Part shown: in pieces, positions 60,410 to 64,000 of the stretch
How positions within the stretch are numbered: the first letter of the stretch is position 1
Layout of the letters: the number at the start of each line of letters is the position of its first letter
Source: Bacteroides mediterraneensis
GTDB lineage: Bacteria; Bacteroidota; Bacteroidia; Bacteroidales; Bacteroidaceae
Assembly (NCBI RefSeq): GCF_025993685.1
Contig: NZ_DAJPEN010000001.1
Span: 992,001 to 1,056,000, forward strand
DNA length: 64,000 nt
Reading direction: 5' to 3'
The notes under the pieces: model-generated
Database searches by the model: none
What the model was told of the DNA's origin: nothing
Seen by the model: the letters and a program-made list of their open reading frames with translations, nothing else
Made by a program: the position numbers and the translations under genes

Positions 60410-62068
60410 ATGCAAAATAATATGAATATGAAACTGAATCACTATATGGGTGTAATAGCATGTATTTCCTTGTTATTGCTTGGTTCTTGTAATTCTGAAT
60501 ATTCGGAAAGTAGAAATTTTGATGATATAATTTTTCAGATAGAAAATGATCCACAATCCTATTTGTTAAAGTTAGATACGATAAACATGAATTGCGTAAA
60601 GAATAAAAGAGATGCGGTTCATTTTATATTAGCTGCAATCACACTCAGTTATACGGATAATAATTATTATCCATCAAAGAGTGTGTTGGAAAGGTGCATT
60701 CAGATTTTTAAGAAAGAAAAAATGATTCAGCCATACCTTGAAACTTTATATCTTCTTGCGGAAACCTATAAAAAAGAAAATGATATAACAAAAGAAGTCC
60801 ATACCATAGAAACCGCAATAAATATTGCTAGACAAGAATATGACCAAGAATGGCTTTTTTATCTTTACAGCTATCTCGGTGAAATGTATATCAGGCAATT
60901 TAATACCTTGAATTTTATTAAATACCAGACTCTTGCCAATCAATGCATAAAGGATGTAAATTTTCAAAATATGAGTATATCAACTCAAATACAAGTTGCC
61001 AAAAGCTTTCTATATTTAGATCGATATAAAGTCTCATACGAAAAATTGAATGAAATAGAAAAACATCTTGGTAAGAAGAATATATTTTTAAGTGAAATAA
61101 AACGTCTGCAGGGAATTGCCTTATACAAAATGCAGCATTGGGATGCTTGTATAGAAAAGCTGAAAGAATCTGTAGTTGAGGAAACATCCATTGAACATAA
61201 ATTCACATGTTTCGCAATTTTGACATACTGTTATTATCGTAAAAAGGACTTGTTAAATGCAGAAAAATATAAGTATCTGGCGATAGAGAATAGTATAAAT
61301 GGAGGAAATGTCTTTGCAGAAATAGAATTCTATACGTTGTGTGCAGAGTTTGCTCAGTTAAATCGTGATGCAGGCGAACAAATAAAATGCTTTAACAAGC
61401 TAAAGGAGAAATATGAAATGGCATTTGATTGCCTGAATGGAGAATCATTGGATAAAGCGATACAGGCCTATACAAATATTTGTGAGAAACAAAGTATTTA
61501 TAGACAGATAGCCATTTATAAATACATTCTGATAGGACTTCTCTTAGTATTATGCGTATCTTTGGTGATATATATACAGCTCCGGAGAAAGCAAGTTTAT
61601 AGGATTCTCGCTTTGCAACAACAGATTAATTCTTTGGATAACCTTAGAAATGTAAAAAATGAAGTCAAAGAATTTATTTTGCGTGATTTTGAGATAGCAA
61701 AGAAGATAGCAATTTTGCGCTCAACGCAGCAAGTGCAGAGTGCAAGATTTCTTAAGGATTTAGAAAAGTATCATATAATAGATGAGAATTATTTGCTAGG
61801 TACACAGTGGGAACAGTTTTATAATCATATAGATCTATCTTTTGATGGGTTCTACTCAAAACTTATTCAGAAATATCCTATGCTGAATGACAAAGAAGTC
61901 CAGTTGTGTTGCATGCTTGTTTCTGGATTCAAGACAGAAGAGATTGCTGCCATTTGGATGAATAGTGTCTTTTCAGTACATAAGTACAAAACTAATATTA
62001 GAAAAAAAATTGGTATTCCTGAAGGTGGAGATATTATCTTATTTTTAGTTGAAAAACTAGACTTATAA
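60410..62068 (+). CDS. Membrane TPR regulator with C-terminal HTH
   Basis: About 552 aa. A lipoprotein-like N-terminus (ACISLLLLGSC) is followed by TPR-type helices (ETLYLLAETYKKENDITKEVHTIETAI, residues about 110-136), a membrane helix (AIYKYILIGLLLVLCVSLVIYIQL, about 370-393), a coiled-coil segment, and a C-terminal helix-turn-helix resembling LuxR type (DKEVQLCCMLVSGFKTEEIAAIW, VHKYKTNIRKKIGI). The same layout is found in Bacteroidales regulators next to RiPP gene clusters. The start is ATG 60410, with ATG 60422 as an alternative. Confidence 0.78.
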   Translation: MQNNMNMKLNHYMGVIACISLLLLGSCNSEYSESRNFDDIIFQIENDPQSYLLKLDTINMNCVKNKRDAVHFILAAITLSYTDNNYYPSKSVLERCIQIFKKEKMIQPYLETLYLLAETYKKENDITKEVHTIETAINIARQEYDQEWLFYLYSYLGEMYIRQFNTLNFIKYQTLANQCIKDVNFQNMSISTQIQVAKSFLYLDRYKVSYEKLNEIEKHLGKKNIFLSEIKRLQGIALYKMQHWDACIEKLKESVVEETSIEHKFTCFAILTYCYYRKKDLLNAEKYKYLAIENSINGGNVFAEIEFYTLCAEFAQLNRDAGEQIKCFNKLKEKYEMAFDCLNGESLDKAIQAYTNICEKQSIYRQIAIYKYILIGLLLVLCVSLVIYIQLRRKQVYRILALQQQINSLDNLRNVKNEVKEFILRDFEIAKKIAILRSTQQVQSARFLKDLEKYHIIDENYLLGTQWEQFYNHIDLSFDGFYSKLIQKYPMLNDKEVQLCCMLVSGFKTEEIAAIWMNSVFSVHKYKTNIRKKIGIPEGGDIILFLVEKLDL

Positions 62069-62265
62069 TTGCTTTGTCTCATATTACAAATATTTGTACT
62101 GTATAGTATCTGATAATCAGGAATATATAAATGTATGTTACAAACTTATTTCTATGGCTTACTAATGGTTTAATGGATAGTTTACCTTAATTTCGCATCA
62201 AACAAATATCTGTAGTCTGATGGTATTATTGCCATAATAATAAATTAATAATAGATATAAAAAAG

Positions 62266-62361
62266 ATGCTTTTAATGGGACTATTGTGTTGTGCGCTTAC
62301 ATCATGTGAGAAAGAGAATCATCTTTTCAATGAAGATCAAGATGGGTTGATATCTTCTTAG
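62266..62361 (+). pseudogene. Truncated lipoprotein start (31 codons)
   Basis: MLLMGLLCCALTSCEKENHL then a stop at 62359-62361. The lipobox ALTSC is convincing, but the gene ends soon after. It may be the N-terminus of a lipoprotein joined by deletion to the TolC remnant that follows in another frame. Confidence 0.45.
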
Positions 62362-62654
62362 CAAAGATATATAACTCTTACAATCATTCTGTATGTTTAT
62401 GGGAATTATCGGAGTCGTCATACAATTTAGCTCGTGAACAGTATATTGTGGCGGTAAAGAGTTTTGTATTGGGAGAACTTTCTGTATATGAACTCACCTC
62501 TGCCCGCCAGAAGCAGAATGAGACCATGAGTCAATATTATTCTGCTATGAAGGACACTTATGTAAGTTACTTTCGTTTAAGGAACATGGCTTTATATGAT
62601 TTTAAATCTAAACAGGATTTGGAAGATATATACTTGAAAAATAACCGTAAATGA
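62334..62654 (+). pseudogene. TolC-family fragment
   Basis: An open frame from 62334 to 62654 without a good start (GTG at 62448). Its sequence ESSYNLAREQYIVAVKSFV...GELSVYELTSARQKQNETMS (spread over about 50 residues) is the coiled-coil helix of TolC-type efflux proteins, here the C-terminal part only. The rest of the gene is gone, so this is a remnant of an export channel. Confidence 0.65.
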
Positions 62655-62660
62655 CATATT

Positions 62661-63632
62661 ATGAAAAGACCTCTATTATTATCATTATTCTCATTCTGTT
62701 TTATAGCAGTATTCAGTTTTCCTGTAGATACAGCAAAGGTAAACCGTACATTCGCTTTAATGGTAAAATCAGGGTATACTGCAGAGACTCAACGTGATTT
62801 CTTCAATGCTTTCCCTATAACCTGGCATGAACTCTGGCTTACTTATGGTAATATCCCTTCGTTTGATAATCTTAAATCAAGTTTCAGGAAACACATGGTA
62901 GATGGTTTGTATAAATTAGATAAGATACCCGACAGCTTGTTTTACGACAGGCTGATAACTCTTGGCATTGGCGGTACTAGGATAGTAGATGATATTGGAG
63001 GTTGTCTTCAGGATTTGATAGCAAGGAAACTTGAAGAAAACCCTGAGTTGATGATGGAACGTCTCAGCAAGAAATACTATACGGCATATTTCCCTTTCTG
63101 GTATTCCCTTTTCAACAGTCTGCTATGTACTGATGAAAATGTGGAAATATACAGGATATTAGAAAATTATGAAATAATGTTCAAGGAAAAATATCCGGTT
63201 ATAATGAACTATATGGAGCAGGCATTTATACTTTCCAACGGTAAGGCCATATTTGAAGACAATCGTTTTCCTTTATACTATAAATCACATAAACCTGAAG
63301 AAGTGAAGATGCAGATTCAACAGGAGGACGGAGTATATTTTGTGGCGGAACAGTTTCCGGAATATCCTGGTGGAGTAAACGGAATGTTGGATTTTATAAA
63401 AGAGAATTTCAAGTTGCCTGAATCATACTCTGGTAAAAAAGTCTTTATAACCGTAAAGGTGGTAATAGACACAGACGGCAATATCAAATCATCCACAATA
63501 GATAAAAGTTATGATGAGACAGCGGACAAAGAGGCTCTCAGGGTGGTATCACTAATGCCCCGCTGGAAAGCTGCGATAGACAAGGGAAAGAACGTTCCAT
63601 GCTTGTTTACAATCCCTTTCAGATATAAGTGA
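62661..63632 (+). CDS. Secreted protein with TonB C-terminal domain
   Basis: A 323-aa protein with a signal peptide (MKRPLLLSLFSFCFIAVFSF), a helical N-terminal two-thirds that I do not recognise (VNRTFALMVKSGYTAETQRDFF ...), and a C-terminal TonB-like domain (about 240-323: EQFPEYPGGVNGMLDFIKEN, VKVVIDTDGNIKSSTI, DKEALRVVSLMPRWKAAID). It has no transmembrane anchor or proline-rich linker, so it is not a typical TonB. It starts 7 bp after the TolC remnant stop. Confidence 0.75.
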   Translation: MKRPLLLSLFSFCFIAVFSFPVDTAKVNRTFALMVKSGYTAETQRDFFNAFPITWHELWLTYGNIPSFDNLKSSFRKHMVDGLYKLDKIPDSLFYDRLITLGIGGTRIVDDIGGCLQDLIARKLEENPELMMERLSKKYYTAYFPFWYSLFNSLLCTDENVEIYRILENYEIMFKEKYPVIMNYMEQAFILSNGKAIFEDNRFPLYYKSHKPEEVKMQIQQEDGVYFVAEQFPEYPGGVNGMLDFIKENFKLPESYSGKKVFITVKVVIDTDGNIKSSTIDKSYDETADKEALRVVSLMPRWKAAIDKGKNVPCLFTIPFRYK

Positions 63633-63650
63633 CAATAAGAATTCAATAAG

Positions 63651-64000
63651 ATGGAAATAAATGAAGCCTTGATAAAGAAAGCGGCAGAGCATGTAATGCT
63701 TAACTCATGCTCTGTCAGTTCAAGCGGTTTGTTTAATGGTAAAGCAGGTATGTCCTTGGCTTGAGGTAGCCCGATTTCTGGAAGATGAGTATATCGAAGA
63801 TCAGGCATTACAGACATTACAGGAATCACTGCTCACAAAGACAAATGATCCGGGTTTTGAAAACGGTCTTTCCGGTATAGGTTATGTCCTGCTTTATCTC
63901 ACCAAGAACAAACTGGTGGAAGCCGATTTTGATGAATTGTTTGGAGATAAATTGCAGTTTATCTATGAACATGCCGATAAATTATGTGATGATTTAGTCG
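63651..64000 (+). pseudogene. LanC-like gene with frameshift (partial)
   Basis: The frame from ATG 63651 reads MEINEALIKKAAEHVMLNSC ... GLFNGKAGMSLA and stops at TGA 63762-63764. From 63763 the next frame resumes the same protein: EVARFLEDEYIEDQALQTLQ ... NDPGFENGLSGIGYVLLYL, to the window edge. Both parts match LanC-like lanthionine cyclase proteins (the GLFNGKAG and GLSGIG motifs of the alpha toroid). A loss of about 5 nt near 63761 is the simplest cause. The gene continues past the window. Confidence 0.7.

Overview
This window looks like chromosome from a gut Bacteroidales, most likely Bacteroides/Phocaeicola. The evidence is the gene content (GSIII-amtB-glnK with an outer-membrane partner, mutY-ssb-gldE-PPTase, coaX-OMP-TPR-lptC, fimbrillin-type lipoproteins, an Lnb-type DUF4105 protein), the many Bacteroides-type -7 elements (TAnnTTTG), weak Shine-Dalgarno sequences, and lipoproteins with acidic residues after the lipobox Cys. 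No rRNA, tRNA or CRISPR array was seen. Species cannot be fixed from the sequence alone.

Layout. 1-2.9 kb: nitrogen-assimilation operon on the minus strand (porin-like protein, glnK, amtB, start of a type III glutamine synthetase). 3.1-4.3 kb: an unassigned ATP-grasp-like protein. 4.4-11.9 kb: minus-strand envelope operon coaX, OMP, TPR, lptC, CNNM/CBS protein, PpiD-like chaperone. 12-20.9 kb: plus-strand Lnb-like protein, a phosphodiesterase-fold protein that lacks most metal ligands, secA, a lipoprotein, a small acidic protein and an MBL hydrolase. 21-24 kb: a micro-gene on the minus strand divergent from a four-gene ECF-sigma operon. 24-26.8 kb: valS. 27-33.6 kb: a three-gene operon of fimbrillin-like lipoproteins, one with a metzincin-type zinc motif. 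33.8-40.6 kb: AraC regulator divergent from an RND efflux operon. 40.8-46.9 kb: MFS transporter, CBM9-like protein, YqaE, a second micro-gene, a Fur-family regulator, C1 and C69 peptidases. 47.15-48.96 kb: a complete IS1182-family element. 49-57.9 kb: rng, HU, then mutY-ssb-gldE-PPTase-AsmA. 58-59.5 kb: POT peptide transporter. 59.9-64 kb: AT-rich accessory segment with a TPR/HTH membrane regulator, a TolC remnant, a TonB-C-terminal protein and a frameshifted LanC-like gene; this looks like the decayed edge of a lanthipeptide-type RiPP locus.

The most novel signal is a pair of micro-genes (31 and 25 codons, about 22 kb apart). Their peptides align without gaps and share DPMxWGYVMLS. Both genes have the same promoter architecture: an FNR/CRP-like dyad TTGATGTARRTCAA, a second dyad TATG-N8-CATA exactly 39 bp closer to the gene, a consensus -7 box, a structured leader of about 150-180 nt and a dedicated terminator. 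They look like a co-regulated small-protein family that gene callers would miss.
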